Shown: piece by piece, positions 30,095 to 38,247 of the stretch
Layout: each line of letters begins with the position of its first letter
How positions within the stretch are numbered: position 1 is the first letter of the stretch
From: Fischerella thermalis PCC 7521
GTDB taxonomy: Bacteria > Cyanobacteriota > Cyanobacteriia > Cyanobacteriales > Nostocaceae
NCBI RefSeq assembly: GCF_000317225.1
Contig: NZ_AJLL01000033.1
Coordinates: 151,161 to 215,160, forward strand
Length of the DNA stretch: 64,000 nucleotides
Direction of reading: 5' to 3'
The notes under the pieces: generated by a model
Seen by the model: only the letters and a program-made list of their open reading frames with translations
What the model was told of the DNA's origin: nothing
Database searches by the model: none
Position numbers and translations under genes: made by a program

Positions 30095-30889
30095 ATGTTC
30101 TTGTTTCTCTCAAAGTTGCTACCACTATTTTTTTATCCTTTGGGGCTAGCTAGTATTTGTTTGCTGGTAGCACTGTTCATGTTGTGGAAACGTCCTCGTA
30201 CAGCAGCGATCGCTATCACGTTGGCGCTAGTGATATTGTTATTAAGTAGTAATGCCTGGATTGCTAATTTACTAGTGCGATCGCTAGAATGGCAGTATTT
30301 GCCACCTGCACAACTACCAAATGCAGAAGCAATCGTTGTGTTAGGCGGTGCTACTAAACCAGCTTTGCCACCACGACCAAGTGTAGATTTAAATGAGAGT
30401 GGCGATCGCGTTATTTATGCTGCTCAACTTTATCGCCAAAACAAAGCCCCTTTAATTATTCTGAGTGGTGGGCGCATTGATTGGGGCGACAATCAAGGTT
30501 TATCAGAATCTGAAGATATGGCCCAAGTCCTTACCTCTATTGGTATACCATCAGAAGTTCTCGTTCAAGAAGCTGAATCTCTCAATACCTATCAAAATGC
30601 AGTAAATGTCAAAAAAATACTTGACACTCGTGGGATTGGCCGGATTTTACTAGTGACTTCCGCTATGCATATGCCTCGGTCATTTTTAATCTTTAAGCGT
30701 CAGGGTATTGAGGCTATCCCTGCACCTACTGATTTTCTGATAACTAACACCGAAATCAAAGCACTCGGCCATACTCCTAAAGCTGCTATTTTGAGTTTGT
30801 TACCAGATAGTTCTAATTTACATAAGTTTACTGTGGCAGCTAAAGAGTATGTTGGTATGTTTGTCTATCGTTTGAGAGGCTGGCTGTAA
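30095..30889 (+). CDS. YdcF/ElyC family (DUF218) envelope protein
   Basis: 264 residues from the ATG at 30095 (MFLFLSKLLPL). Two membrane helices at the N-terminus (LLPLFFYPLGLASICLLVAL and TAAIAITLALVILLLSS) are followed by the soluble DUF218 domain: AEAIVVLGGATKP, LIILSGGRIDW, ESLNTYQNAV and LLVTSAMHMPRSFLIFK. This domain is shared by SanA, YdcF and ElyC; ElyC affects undecaprenyl-phosphate-dependent wall synthesis in Escherichia coli. The molecular reaction is unknown. The upstream sequence before the ATG is a C/T-rich repeat, so no ribosome site is visible. Confidence 0.85.
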   Translation: MFLFLSKLLPLFFYPLGLASICLLVALFMLWKRPRTAAIAITLALVILLLSSNAWIANLLVRSLEWQYLPPAQLPNAEAIVVLGGATKPALPPRPSVDLNESGDRVIYAAQLYRQNKAPLIILSGGRIDWGDNQGLSESEDMAQVLTSIGIPSEVLVQEAESLNTYQNAVNVKKILDTRGIGRILLVTSAMHMPRSFLIFKRQGIEAIPAPTDFLITNTEIKALGHTPKAAILSLLPDSSNLHKFTVAAKEYVGMFVYRLRGWL

Positions 30890-30961
30890 TAATAAATGAG
30901 GAGTTGAATAAGTAATTATGAACTTTCACTCTTAAATTTTTGCTTTTAATTCATTCAAGTT

Positions 30962-31186
30962 ATGTCTAAAGACTTACCACATATTATTCCTTGTCCTCAA
31001 CCTCAAATTGAGGAAAGTTTTGCTGTCTACCAAACCACTCACCAATTTTATCACGAAGTTAAAACCAGAACAGATTATCAACAATACTGTGAGTGGTATT
31101 ACGCAACAGCAGAACAACATCGTCAAGACCTAAAAAAAATGCGCGGCGAATTGAATATAATGCAGTTTTTTGTTCGCCGCCAATGA
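30962..31186 (+). CDS. Small conserved cyanobacterial protein of unknown function
   Basis: 74 residues, no cysteine pair, no signal peptide and no membrane helix. The composition is helical and rich in Gln, Tyr and His (FAVYQTTHQFYHEVKTRT, QQYCEWYYATAEQHRQDLKK) and the end is MQFFVRRQ. I do not recognise a family. It is followed by ftrV in the opposite orientation with only 6 bases between the ends. Confidence 0.55.
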   Translation: MSKDLPHIIPCPQPQIEESFAVYQTTHQFYHEVKTRTDYQQYCEWYYATAEQHRQDLKKMRGELNIMQFFVRRQ

Positions 31187-31192
31187 GGGACG

Positions 31193-31465
31193 TTAAATAA
31201 TTTCTAACTCCTTTTCACGGAAGTGAGCTTTGAATTTTTTGCTAAACTGCACTAGAACAGGCAAGTTAGCACTAACTGGTCTACCGTGCCACTGGGTAAC
31301 AATATCTACTACCTCTCCCTCTGTACCTTTTAGATCAAATGCATTACCACGATGCTCGGGATGATGGTACACTACCACGGATTCTTTAACACGAACGCGA
31401 TCGCCTTTCTTCATAATAGAACTTACACCTAGCTTCTGCTTTTCCACAAGTGTCTCCACTGCCAT
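31193..31465 (-). CDS. ftrV: Ferredoxin-thioredoxin reductase variable (alpha) chain
   Basis: Up to 90 residues. The SH3-like core KKGDRVRVKESVVVYHHPEH, GTEGEVVDIVTQW and LVQFSKKFKAHFREKELE identifies FtrV. The chain pairs with the catalytic FtrC subunit to pass electrons from ferredoxin to thioredoxin, which activates Calvin-cycle enzymes in light. The family core begins at Met18 (31414), so the first 17 residues could be a strain-specific extension or a wrong start; neither ATG has a good ribosome site. ftrC is not in the window. The promoter side contains the structured segment at 31531-31710. Confidence 0.93.
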   Translation of the reverse strand: MAVETLVEKQKLGVSSIMKKGDRVRVKESVVVYHHPEHRGNAFDLKGTEGEVVDIVTQWHGRPVSANLPVLVQFSKKFKAHFREKELEII

Positions 31466-31530
31466 CCCTCACTGAACTTGCTGCTGATAAAACATAGACT
31501 GCTTGCAAAAGTCGTTTTTGGCTTCTAAGC

Positions 31531-31710
31531 AGTATTGAGGCGTGATTTAACGCCTTAATACTACCTAGACAAACAAAGCCTGCCTATGCAGGCTTGAATA
31601 TGGTTCGTTCTCTTAGTCTAAGACCCTTGTTTTCCAATCGATGGGAGAATAAGAGAACCAGGTGAGATATAAAATCACCTGTTGCTTTGCCAAGGGGCCT
31701 AACCATTTTA
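31531..31710. other. Hairpin-rich intergenic segment, candidate structured RNA
   Basis: Four stems lie in about 150 bases: AGTATTGAGGCGT with ACGCCTTAATACT (31531-31562, one G-T pair); AAGCCTGC with GCAGGCTT around CTAT (31576-31595); TGGTT...CTCTTA with TAAGAGAACCA (31601-31660); AGGTGA with TCACCT (31660-31680). ATGGTT near 31600 could also pair with AACCAT near 31701 to close the whole unit. Strand is unknown. Nothing here fits the tmRNA, SRP RNA or RNase P RNA sequences I remember; 6S RNA is not excluded. Confidence 0.45.
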
Positions 31711-31794
31711 TCTTCACTCTAGGGTGATACAGCAGTCAAGTTAGTTAGTTATGGTTGTTGATTGTTGGTGGTTGTGGTTAATTATTGTTTTTCT

Positions 31795-31870
31795 CCCGTG
31801 TCTTTCTTTGCCACCCCGCCCGTGCTACGCGCACTCTCCCCGCAAGTGAGGAGGGTGAGGGTGGGGTGTA
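31795..31870. repeat. GGGTGGGGT-type dispersed repeat
   Basis: The block contains CTCTCCCCGCAAGTGAGGAG, which folds on itself, and GGGTGAGGGTGGGGTG, complementary to CACCCCGCCC at its left. A related piece is at 11560-11625. It lies at the 3' side of hemJ. Confidence 0.55.
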
Positions 31871-31908
31871 CTCCATCTAGATGCAAAGGGGTGTTCAGGC
31901 ATAATTAC

Positions 31909-32493
31909 TTAAGCTTGCTGCTGAGGAACCTGTGTCATTTGTGCTAATTGCTTTTCTTTATCAAGTCTGCGCTTTCTAGCATAAAGCTGAATAGTCACCG
32001 CCATCAGCACAACCAAGCCAAAAATAACCCAAGCAGTCAAATCTGTAGGCAAACTATTCTTAAAGACAACCAACATCACAATCACCACCAATAAAACTGT
32101 TGGTGCTTCATTCATCGCACGCATCTGTTTACTAGTCCATTTGCATCTATTTTCTGCCAACTGTTTCATCAAACGAGCGCAGTAGTGATGATAAACAAGT
32201 AAAAGTGCCACAAATCCGAGTTTATAGTGTAACCAAGTTTGTTTTAAAAACTCTGGTTGCGTCACCAGTAACCCAATTGCACACGCCACAGTCACCAGCA
32301 TTCCCGGAGTTGTGATGATGTTGTAGAGGCGCTTTTCCATAATTTGATACTGATTTTTTAGTATCGTCTTTGCTGGTTCTGGTTCTTGTTCAGCTTCGAT
32401 GTGATAGATGAAAAGACGCACTAAATAAAATAACCCAGCAAACCAAACCACAACGCCGATTATATGAAATGCTTTAAACCAAGAATAAGCCAT
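31909..32493 (-). CDS. hemJ: Protoporphyrinogen IX oxidase, HemJ type
   Basis: 194 residues with about five membrane helices. The family signatures are WFKAFHIIGVVVWFAGLFYL near the N-terminus with the conserved His10, RLYNIITTPGMLVT, and WLHYKLGFVALLLVYHHYC. HemJ oxidises protoporphyrinogen IX to protoporphyrin IX, feeding haem and chlorophyll, and is the usual enzyme in cyanobacteria. It is an integral plasma or thylakoid membrane protein. Length is normal; the C-terminal 25 residues are a charged Gln-rich tail. It is monocistronic. Confidence 0.94.
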   Translation of the reverse strand: MAYSWFKAFHIIGVVVWFAGLFYLVRLFIYHIEAEQEPEPAKTILKNQYQIMEKRLYNIITTPGMLVTVACAIGLLVTQPEFLKQTWLHYKLGFVALLLVYHHYCARLMKQLAENRCKWTSKQMRAMNEAPTVLLVVIVMLVVFKNSLPTDLTAWVIFGLVVLMAVTIQLYARKRRLDKEKQLAQMTQVPQQQA

Positions 32494-32684
32494 GAATTTT
32501 AACCTGTGTTTCTACTCTCAAATATCAGGTTAAGGCAAAATCTTGTACGGCAATTGCTGGGAATGAAGTTGAGTGATAAAGAAGTGTGAAGTTTTTCAAG
32601 CCAATCATGGTAAAGCCCCACGAACCTTGCGATAAAAATTTAACTCCTCTATACTCCTACATCCTTACACCCCCACACCCATTT
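32494..32684. other. Gap upstream of hemJ
   Basis: About 190 bases hold the hemJ promoter region and a C/T-rich repeat (CATCCTTACACCCCCACACC near 32660). A plus-strand frame at 32586-32807 has no motif and crosses the pseudogene, so I reject it. Confidence 0.4.
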
Positions 32685-32925
32685 TCAAGTGAGATTATCT
32701 TTGTTTCTAAACTGCTCAGCGTATTGCTGCAACCTTTGAAAATAATCAAGATTCACAATCTCAGCAATATCGCTTTCTTTTTTTGCTTGGTCTATTTGAA
32801 TTTTTAACTCTAACACTTCTTGTTTGAGCTTTTGTTCTCGTTTGTAAAACTCGCTTCATTTTGGGACAGAGGAATTTGTTTTAAACCAAGAATTGGCTGG
32901 TGTTGAGCGATCGCTTATTTGTCAT
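32685..32925 (-). pseudogene. Decayed coiled-coil protein gene with a 1-base frameshift
   Basis: Reading leftwards, one frame gives HQPILGLKQIPLSQNEA (upstream part) and the next frame continues FYKREQKLKQEVLELKIQID, then QAKKESDIAEIVNLDYFQRL up to a TGA at 32685. Joining them requires one extra base near 32855, where the second frame has a stop. The joined text has the heptad pattern of coiled-coil tails that follow regulatory domains in many cyanobacterial proteins. A possible ATG lies at 32925, but its frame stops after 14 codons. It is thus a small broken gene or a truncated remnant. A sequencing error is the alternative. Confidence 0.45.
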
Positions 32926-32938
32926 GACCCACATCTGT

Positions 32939-33595
32939 TTACCGACAGATATGAGAAGCTATGGTTAAACTAGCAGCGATCGCACAAGCAGCGAATAAAA
33001 TCATTCGCTCTTTTGTTGTTAATTTTGAATCTACAGGTAGTTCTCCTGTATAACCACGAACTACCATTGCTGCATAAACTCGTTCTGCTCTTTCTAAACT
33101 GCGGAGATACAAACTACCAATCATCGCTGCACTGGCGTAACGTAACCACCCAGCTGGGCCACTCAGACCCCGTAATTGAGCAGCACGCTGCATTCTCTGT
33201 ACTTCTGCCAATAAGATTTCTAGATATTGTCCAGACAGCAGTAAACTTTGCTTCAAACCACTGGGAACAGGCAAAGCCTTCAGAGCAATACCAAAACTAT
33301 GTGGTGGTAAAGTTAACAAAAAACTATTCATTGTGAGTAAGCAAACAAGAGAACGAACCAACAAAAAACTGGCTCGTTCCCATCCCAAAGGTAAAGCCAC
33401 ACATGAGAGAAATATTAATTCTGTACCCAACAAGCCTGTTAGTTGAGGTAGGGGTGCGCGTAATAACACAGTCCAAATAAGGGCGATGGAAGCATATGCA
33501 GCTAGCCAGTACCAAGCTTCATACTTTAACAAAGCCGCCCCGATGACAATTACCAGAGATAGCTGTAAGCGTAAGGGTAATGATAGTTTAAGCAT
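32939..33595 (-). CDS. cbiQ: ECF-type cobalt/nickel transporter T component (CbiQ)
   Basis: 218 residues with about five membrane helices. The coupling motifs are AQLRGL in QRAAQLRGLSGPAGW and MVVRGYTGE (the Ala-Arg-Gly type boxes that dock onto the ATPases). The T component links the substrate-binding CbiM to the ATP-binding CbiO in energy-coupling-factor importers. It overlaps the end of the CbiM gene by 8 bases and is translated after it. No cbiO follows; the next sequence is the pseudogene and hemJ. It may borrow the ATPase encoded at 35212. Confidence 0.9.
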   Translation of the reverse strand: MLKLSLPLRLQLSLVIVIGAALLKYEAWYWLAAYASIALIWTVLLRAPLPQLTGLLGTELIFLSCVALPLGWERASFLLVRSLVCLLTMNSFLLTLPPHSFGIALKALPVPSGLKQSLLLSGQYLEILLAEVQRMQRAAQLRGLSGPAGWLRYASAAMIGSLYLRSLERAERVYAAMVVRGYTGELPVDSKLTTKERMILFAACAIAASLTIASHICR

Positions 33596-34511
33596 TCTTT
33601 GGTTTTACTACCTGTGCAATGCCAAAGGCAACGGCAAAGCAAACAATCGAACCAATAATTCCGGCGATACTTGTACCGATGGGGCCCAATCCTTCTATAC
33701 TATAGTCAGCGAAAGGTGTTGGTACTGCTACTCTTACCTGTTCGGCGAGGTTAATAAAGCCTAAGTTTTCTGCAACTCTTTCCAAACCATCTGGCCAGGC
33801 GGAGGCTACTAAGGAAAGTAAACCAGAAATCAAAAGAACAATGACTACTGGCACTACCCACCCTTGCAACTGGCGTTGTTCTCCAGGTAACAAATCTGGT
33901 CGAACTGTGGCTAGGTAAGCTAACACACCCCCAGTAATCAAACCCTCGCCAATCCCAATCAAAATATGTACACCAGTCATGGCTGGTAAAACTAGTCCCA
34001 GAGGTGCTGTTCCCGAAATAGCTAACTCAATCGCACAGGCGATCGCAGCTACAACCACACTCACAGCAGCAGCGATCCCAGCTGCTAATGGTAAGCGACT
34101 TCTGTAACCCCCAAACAATCGCTGTAGGGTTTGGGTTAAACTCCAACCTACCCAGACTCCCACTACTGCCATGTTAAAAATATTCGCTCCTAAGGCAGTG
34201 ATTCCTCCATCGGCAAACAACACAGCTTGAATAATTAAAACTGTGGCGATGCATATTGTACCAGCCCCAGGATTACCAAGAATGATTGCTGCTAAAGTTC
34301 CCCCTAATAAGTGACCACTTGTACCCCCTGCAACTGGGAAATTAATCATTTGGGCAGCAAAAATAAAGGCAGTAGTTAAACCCAAAATAGGTGCATGTTT
34401 AATTCCAAAAGCATCCCGTGATCGCGTCAATGCAATACCTAGTGCAGCCACACTTGCCACACCAGTAGCTGCTGCTACTGGTGGAGAAATAAAACCATCA
34501 GGAATATGCAT
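33588..34511 (-). CDS. cbiM: ECF cobalt/nickel transporter substrate-binding membrane protein, CbiM with PDGLE domain
   Basis: 307 residues. The N-terminus MHIPDGFISPPV carries the metal-binding His2, so the mature protein must begin at this Met. The CbiM/NikM core follows (AQMINFPVAGGTSGHLLGG, FADGGITALGANIFNMAVVG, IGIGEGLITGGVLAYL). From about residue 220 a PDGLE-type domain (ASAWPDGLERVAENLGF) replaces the separate CbiN. This M-N fusion is common for cobalt/nickel ECF systems. Imported metal would serve cobalamin, hydrogenase or urease. The upstream 700-base gap contains degenerate repeats and no cobalamin riboswitch that I can see. Confidence 0.92.
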   Translation of the reverse strand: MHIPDGFISPPVAAATGVASVAALGIALTRSRDAFGIKHAPILGLTTAFIFAAQMINFPVAGGTSGHLLGGTLAAIILGNPGAGTICIATVLIIQAVLFADGGITALGANIFNMAVVGVWVGWSLTQTLQRLFGGYRSRLPLAAGIAAAVSVVVAAIACAIELAISGTAPLGLVLPAMTGVHILIGIGEGLITGGVLAYLATVRPDLLPGEQRQLQGWVVPVVIVLLISGLLSLVASAWPDGLERVAENLGFINLAEQVRVAVPTPFADYSIEGLGPIGTSIAGIIGSIVCFAVAFGIAQVVKPKNA

Positions 34512-34897
34512 TAGGTATCTCCCGTTTGTGTTTTTATTTGTACAGAGTAATTTTTATAACTAAGACATGAAACTAATTCATAAAAAACAAAATTTGCTCC
34601 TCTTGTGCAATGCCCTCGCGGGGGATTTTATACTCTTACTTCAGGATTATTGACAACAAAGTTTGTATAAAATGATTTACTTATAATTTTGATTGTTAAA
34701 TCCTGTAAGTTAACAACATACAAAGCAAATAAATTTTGTTGCGTTACAATTTGTTGTCTAACACTTATGTTTCAATGCATATAATAAAGTTAAGAAATTT
34801 AAAAAAATCAAAAATTAAAATAAATAAAATTTCACATCAAAAATCAATAATTAAAATGCGTAGCAATCCTCAACGAGTTGTGAAAATTGAGAGAGTC
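34512..34897. other. AT-rich gap upstream of cbiM
   Basis: About 385 bases. The only structure I see is CCCTCGCGGGGGA near 34610, a short hairpin. A plus-strand frame at 34736-34933 is Lys/Ile-rich low complexity and runs into the repeats; I do not support it as a gene. Confidence 0.45.
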
Positions 34898-35161
34898 ATA
34901 TCATGTCCGTTTGAAGACTTATCATATCTGTGAAGGCCGGTAATTGGTAATGGGTAATAGGTAATGGGAAAAACCAGTTATATCATGTTCGCTTAAATAC
35001 TTATACTGTCGCGTGGGCTGGTAATAGGTAATGGGTAATTGGTAATGGGAAAAACCAATGACCAACACCGAAGCATAATATCGTAAGCAATTAGTCGAAC
35101 TTGATATTACCTGTTACCTACAAGACCAACCATATCGTAAGTAATTAGCCGGACTTGATAT
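34898..35161. repeat. Four copies of a degenerate 30-bp unit in inverted pairs
   Basis: Copies lie at 34898-34927 and 34980-35007 (plus orientation, ATATCATGTCCG... and ATATCATGTTCG...) and at 35078-35107 and 35132-35161 (reverse orientation, ending GGACTTGATAT or GAACTTGATAT). Copy 1 and the reverse complement of copy 4 match at 22 of 30 positions. Between the plus copies lie GGTAATGGGTAAT-type STRR runs. A hairpin CCCGAC...GTCGGG with a T-rich tail follows at 35168-35197. Confidence 0.65.
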
Positions 35162-35211
35162 CAGATACCCGACCTCTTAAAGAAGTCGGGGATCTTGTTT
35201 TTTACAAATCT

Positions 35212-36045
35212 CTAAAAATAAAGAAATTTATTTAATATTCGCTGTTGTAATTGCTCTAAAATAGTTTCATTTTGAGTTACTTCATCCACAGCACGTAGTA
35301 TCTCACAAATTAAAGGCACTCCTAACTGTAACTCTTCAAGAGTGTCACCTTGAGAAAACACATCCTTGGGTTCTCCTTCCAACACTAACCGTCCCCGATC
35401 CATCACAAACATCCAATCTGCCCAACGATATACTAAATCAAGGTCATGGGTTGCCATTACTATTGTTGTGCCAGTAGCATGGATATCTTGTAAAGTTGTC
35501 ATCAACTTACGAGTATGCAGTCTATCTAGATAGGCTGTTGGTTCATCTAACAATAATAATTCTGGTTTTAGCACCATCACATCTGCGATCGACACTCGCT
35601 TTTTTTGACCTAAACTTAAGTGATGTACAGGTCTTTGCGCAAGTTCGATTAAATCAAATTCAATTAATGCTTGCTCGACTCGCTGTTGAATTGCAATCTC
35701 TGGTAAACCTAAATTACACAGTCCATAAGAAATATCTTCTTCTACCGTGGAAGCAACTAGTTGTTGTTCTGGATCTTGGAAAACCACACCAACTTTTTGA
35801 CGCAATTGCACTAAGGATTTACGATCATATTGTAGTGGTTTACTTTGCCAAATAATTTTACCTTTATCTGGTTTGTATAAACCATTTGCTAATAAAAAAA
35901 GGGTGGTTTTGCCACAACCATTTTGACCAATTAATGCACACTTTTTTTGAGCAGGAATTTTTAAACTAAGATTATTAATAGCGGCTTGCTTAGCTCCTGG
36001 ATAGGTGTAATGTACTTGTTCAAATTCTAGTAACCATTCCTGCAT
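35212..36045 (-). CDS. cbiO: ECF transporter ATP-binding protein (CbiO)
   Basis: 277 residues of an ABC ATPase. Walker A is IGQNGCGKTT near residue 40, the Q loop GVVFQDPEQQLVASTVEEDI is of the ECF A-component type, the signature is HLSLGQKKRV, Walker B is ELLLLDEPTAYLD, and the switch His is in VMATHDLDLVYRWAD. It powers the cobalt or nickel importer encoded immediately upstream and overlaps that cbiQ by 26 bases. Being the only CbiO in the window it could also serve the cbiMQ pair at 32939-34511. Confidence 0.93.
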   Translation of the reverse strand: MQEWLLEFEQVHYTYPGAKQAAINNLSLKIPAQKKCALIGQNGCGKTTLFLLANGLYKPDKGKIIWQSKPLQYDRKSLVQLRQKVGVVFQDPEQQLVASTVEEDISYGLCNLGLPEIAIQQRVEQALIEFDLIELAQRPVHHLSLGQKKRVSIADVMVLKPELLLLDEPTAYLDRLHTRKLMTTLQDIHATGTTIVMATHDLDLVYRWADWMFVMDRGRLVLEGEPKDVFSQGDTLEELQLGVPLICEILRAVDEVTQNETILEQLQQRILNKFLYF

Positions 36046-36832
36046 TCTGCCCCCATTCTAATGCTATTAATAAAGCACAGCCAAAAATAGCCTCTATTAT
36101 ATATCGCTTTGATTGATGATAACGATAGGGATGCCAAACCCGCAATTCTCCATTAAAGCCCCTGGATTCTAAACTCAAGGAAACTTGACGATAGTTGTCT
36201 ATTGTACGTTTGAGTAATTGTCCAATTAACAGCGCTAGACTTCTGATTCCAGTAGCAAAAGTACGGTATCCTCCCCTAGCTTGCTGAGCAACCCATAATT
36301 CAGAAGCTGTGCTTAACAGTACAAAAATAAAACGATACATCAGTAATAAAATTTCAGTAATAATTACTGGACAGCCGATGCGTCTTAAAGTTTGCAAGAG
36401 TGCAGTAAAAGGAATAGTCAGAATGATGAAATACAAACAACAAAGAGAAGCTAAAGCTCGTGTTAAAATTGCCCAACTCTGTACAACACCGTGGTGACTA
36501 AGGTATAAGTAATAATTGCCAAAATTTAATCCTGCAATTGAGTCTTTTTCTACTAAATTTAAATGAGATATGTCAATCCCGTTGATGACTAAAGCTGGCA
36601 AACTTGTTAACCAAAAAAAAGTTGCGACGTAAATCAACTTTAAATATGTTTTGCTAGGAATTTTTGCATAAATTACTGTCCAAATAGTCATCCAAAGAGC
36701 AATCATAACTTGTATAAAAGAATGACCAAAGGCAGAAATTATTAGTAGGACACTAGCAAATAGCAGTTTTTGTTCTGGTGGCAACCAACACAAACGATTA
36801 GTATAAGCTAGGGTGTCAATCTGAATTTTCAT
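36020..36832 (-). CDS. cbiQ: ECF cobalt/nickel transporter T component (CbiQ)
   Basis: 270 residues from the ATG at 36832 (MKIQIDTLAYTNRL), overlapping cbiN by 17 bases; an upstream start at 36874 is less likely. Five to six membrane helices. The coupling boxes are VAQQARGGYRTFATG and LSLESRGFNGELRV. It belongs to the transporter with separate M, N, Q and O subunits and is distinct from the shorter CbiQ at 32939. The large overlap with cbiO on one side and cbiN on the other shows tight translational coupling. Confidence 0.9.
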   Translation of the reverse strand: MKIQIDTLAYTNRLCWLPPEQKLLFASVLLIISAFGHSFIQVMIALWMTIWTVIYAKIPSKTYLKLIYVATFFWLTSLPALVINGIDISHLNLVEKDSIAGLNFGNYYLYLSHHGVVQSWAILTRALASLCCLYFIILTIPFTALLQTLRRIGCPVIITEILLLMYRFIFVLLSTASELWVAQQARGGYRTFATGIRSLALLIGQLLKRTIDNYRQVSLSLESRGFNGELRVWHPYRYHQSKRYIIEAIFGCALLIALEWGQNAGMVTRI

Positions 36833-37145
36833 TACGACGATTTTGTTGTTCTGAGCGTCCTCTATACAGTCCAATTACATAACCAATTACGCCAGCCCCT
36901 GCAGCCGCTTGCACTGCAAATAATAGACTCTCAACTTCTCCACTTGGTAATTCAATTAATGAATTAAACCAAGGTTGATATTGAGGCTGTATCTCTTTAA
37001 TTGCTTCTTCAGCTTGACCATCTGCTCCACCAAATTCTGCATCTTGAATGAGCATTAAGGGTATTACTGATAATGCAACTACTGCTAATAGTAATAACCA
37101 ATTATTCCATCGATGTTTTTGAATTTTTGATTTTGGATTAGTCAT
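36816..37145 (-). CDS. cbiN: Cobalt transport protein CbiN
   Basis: 109 residues with two membrane helices (NWLLLLAVVALSVIPLMLI and an AAAGAGVIGYVIGLY segment) and the periplasmic loop signature FGGADGQAEEAI of CbiN. CbiN stimulates metal loading by CbiM in the Cbi(MN)QO system. The basic N- and C-terminal tails face the cytoplasm. It lies 267 bases downstream of cbiM, a larger gap than elsewhere in the operon, which contains a dispersed repeat. Confidence 0.93.
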   Translation of the reverse strand: MTNPKSKIQKHRWNNWLLLLAVVALSVIPLMLIQDAEFGGADGQAEEAIKEIQPQYQPWFNSLIELPSGEVESLLFAVQAAAGAGVIGYVIGLYRGRSEQQNRRNENSD

Positions 37146-37271
37146 AAGTTAATAGTCTATGCTTATTTGTAACATCACATCTGTTTTGAAAAAGGGTGTA
37201 GAGACGTAGGAGGAGTTAACATTTCATTCCTTCGTTGTGGTCAATTGTGGAAGTCTTACACCCATTTTTTT

Positions 37272-37314
37272 GAGCGCCAAGAAATAAATTCATTGGCTGA
37301 TAGCTTAAGTCTAC
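37272..37314 (-). repeat. Dispersed repeat, copy A (cbiM-cbiN gap)
   Basis: On the minus strand this reads GACTTAAGCTATCAGCCAAT followed by GAATTTATTTCTTGGCG. Copy B at 56417-56455 is nearly identical (GACTTAAGCTATAAGCC, then AAGAAATTTATTTCTTGGCG) and copy C at 39772-39793 keeps GGAAATTTATTTCTTGG. The right part AAGAAATTTATTTCTT is a near-perfect palindrome. Confidence 0.7.
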
Positions 37315-37412
37315 AAAAGTACACTCATCCAGTTGCTCAACCATCTTCAGTCAACTTCAGATGACTTTGGCTATAAGCCTGGAACCTTAGTTCCAGACCT
37401 AATCCAAACAGA

Positions 37413-38189
37413 TTACTCATCCTGCTTGATTAGCTGCAACATTTCTAGTTCTTGACGACCATAGTTAGCAAGCCAGTTCCAAACTAGTACTGTTAATAAT
37501 CCTTCACTAATTGCTAAAGGAACTTGCGTAATAGCAAAGATGCCTGCAAATTTTATAAAGGAAGTGAGGACTCCGCCTGTAGCCGCAGGAAATGCCAAAG
37601 CTAATTGAATAGAGGTGACAATATAAGTCACCAAATCTGCGATCGCGGCGGCGAGAAAGATTGCTAGCCTTTGTTTACCCGTTGGTACAACCAAGCGGTA
37701 AATCCAATAGGCAATAAATGGCCCTGCGATCGCCATTGAAAATGTATCCGCTCCTAGTGTAGTTATACCACCATGAGCCAAGAGCAACGCTTGAAACAGT
37801 AGTACCAAACTACCCAATACAGACATGGCTAAAGGCCCAAATAATATTGCTCCTAATCCTGTACCTGTGGGATGAGAACAACTACCAGTCACCGATGGCA
37901 TTTTTAAGGCAGATAGCACAAACGTGAATGCTCCCGCCAACGCCAAGAGTAATTTTAATTGCGGGTTTGCTTGGGTAATCTGTGATATTCGTCGTAACCC
38001 CAACACAAAAAAAGGTAAAGCTACTATCCACCAAAATACTGCCCATTCCACGGGTAGAAAGCCTTCCATGATGTGCATGGCGTAGGCTGGTGCAGCTGCA
38101 CTTACGACTATATAAAAGCTAAAAATCCCCAGCAAAATGGGTAATAGACGTTTCACCTTAAGAATTATTCTCAAAATCAGCCATTCCAT
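37413..38189 (-). CDS. cbiM: ECF cobalt/nickel transporter substrate-binding protein CbiM with signal peptide
   Basis: 258 residues. Unlike the other CbiM, the metal-binding N-terminus [12 protein letters not shown] is preceded by a cleavable signal peptide of about 37 residues ([22 protein letters not shown]), a known feature of CbiM proteins. The core motifs [41 protein letters not shown] and [14 protein letters not shown] are all present. It selects Co or Ni and works with CbiN, CbiQ and CbiO encoded downstream. A near-consensus Fur-type box lies about 60 bases before its start codon. Confidence 0.93.
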   Translation of the reverse strand: MEWLILRIILKVKRLLPILLGIFSFYIVVSAAAPAYAMHIMEGFLPVEWAVFWWIVALPFFVLGLRRISQITQANPQLKLLLALAGAFTFVLSALKMPSVTGSCSHPTGTGLGAILFGPLAMSVLGSLVLLFQALLLAHGGITTLGADTFSMAIAGPFIAYWIYRLVVPTGKQRLAIFLAAAIADLVTYIVTSIQLALAFPAATGGVLTSFIKFAGIFAITQVPLAISEGLLTVLVWNWLANYGRQELEMLQLIKQDE

Positions 38190-38247
38190 AAATATGTATA
38201 AGGACTTAGTTTATATTGGCAGTTTTTAATCTTCAAGTTGATTATAT

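Noticed and set aside
31531..31710. tmRNA, SRP RNA or RNase P RNA in the structured gap
   Set aside because: The conserved cores I remember for these RNAs are absent; 6S RNA could be neither confirmed nor excluded.
32586..32807. 73-codon plus-strand frame near hemJ
   Set aside because: It overlaps the better-supported coiled-coil remnant on the other strand and looks random.
34736..34933. 65-codon plus-strand frame between the ECF units
   Set aside because: Lys/Ile-rich translation of AT-rich DNA that runs into a repeat copy; no ribosome site and no recognisable family.
34898..35161. CRISPR-like array
   Set aside because: Only four degenerate copies in two orientations, uneven spacers made of STRR words, and no cas genes.
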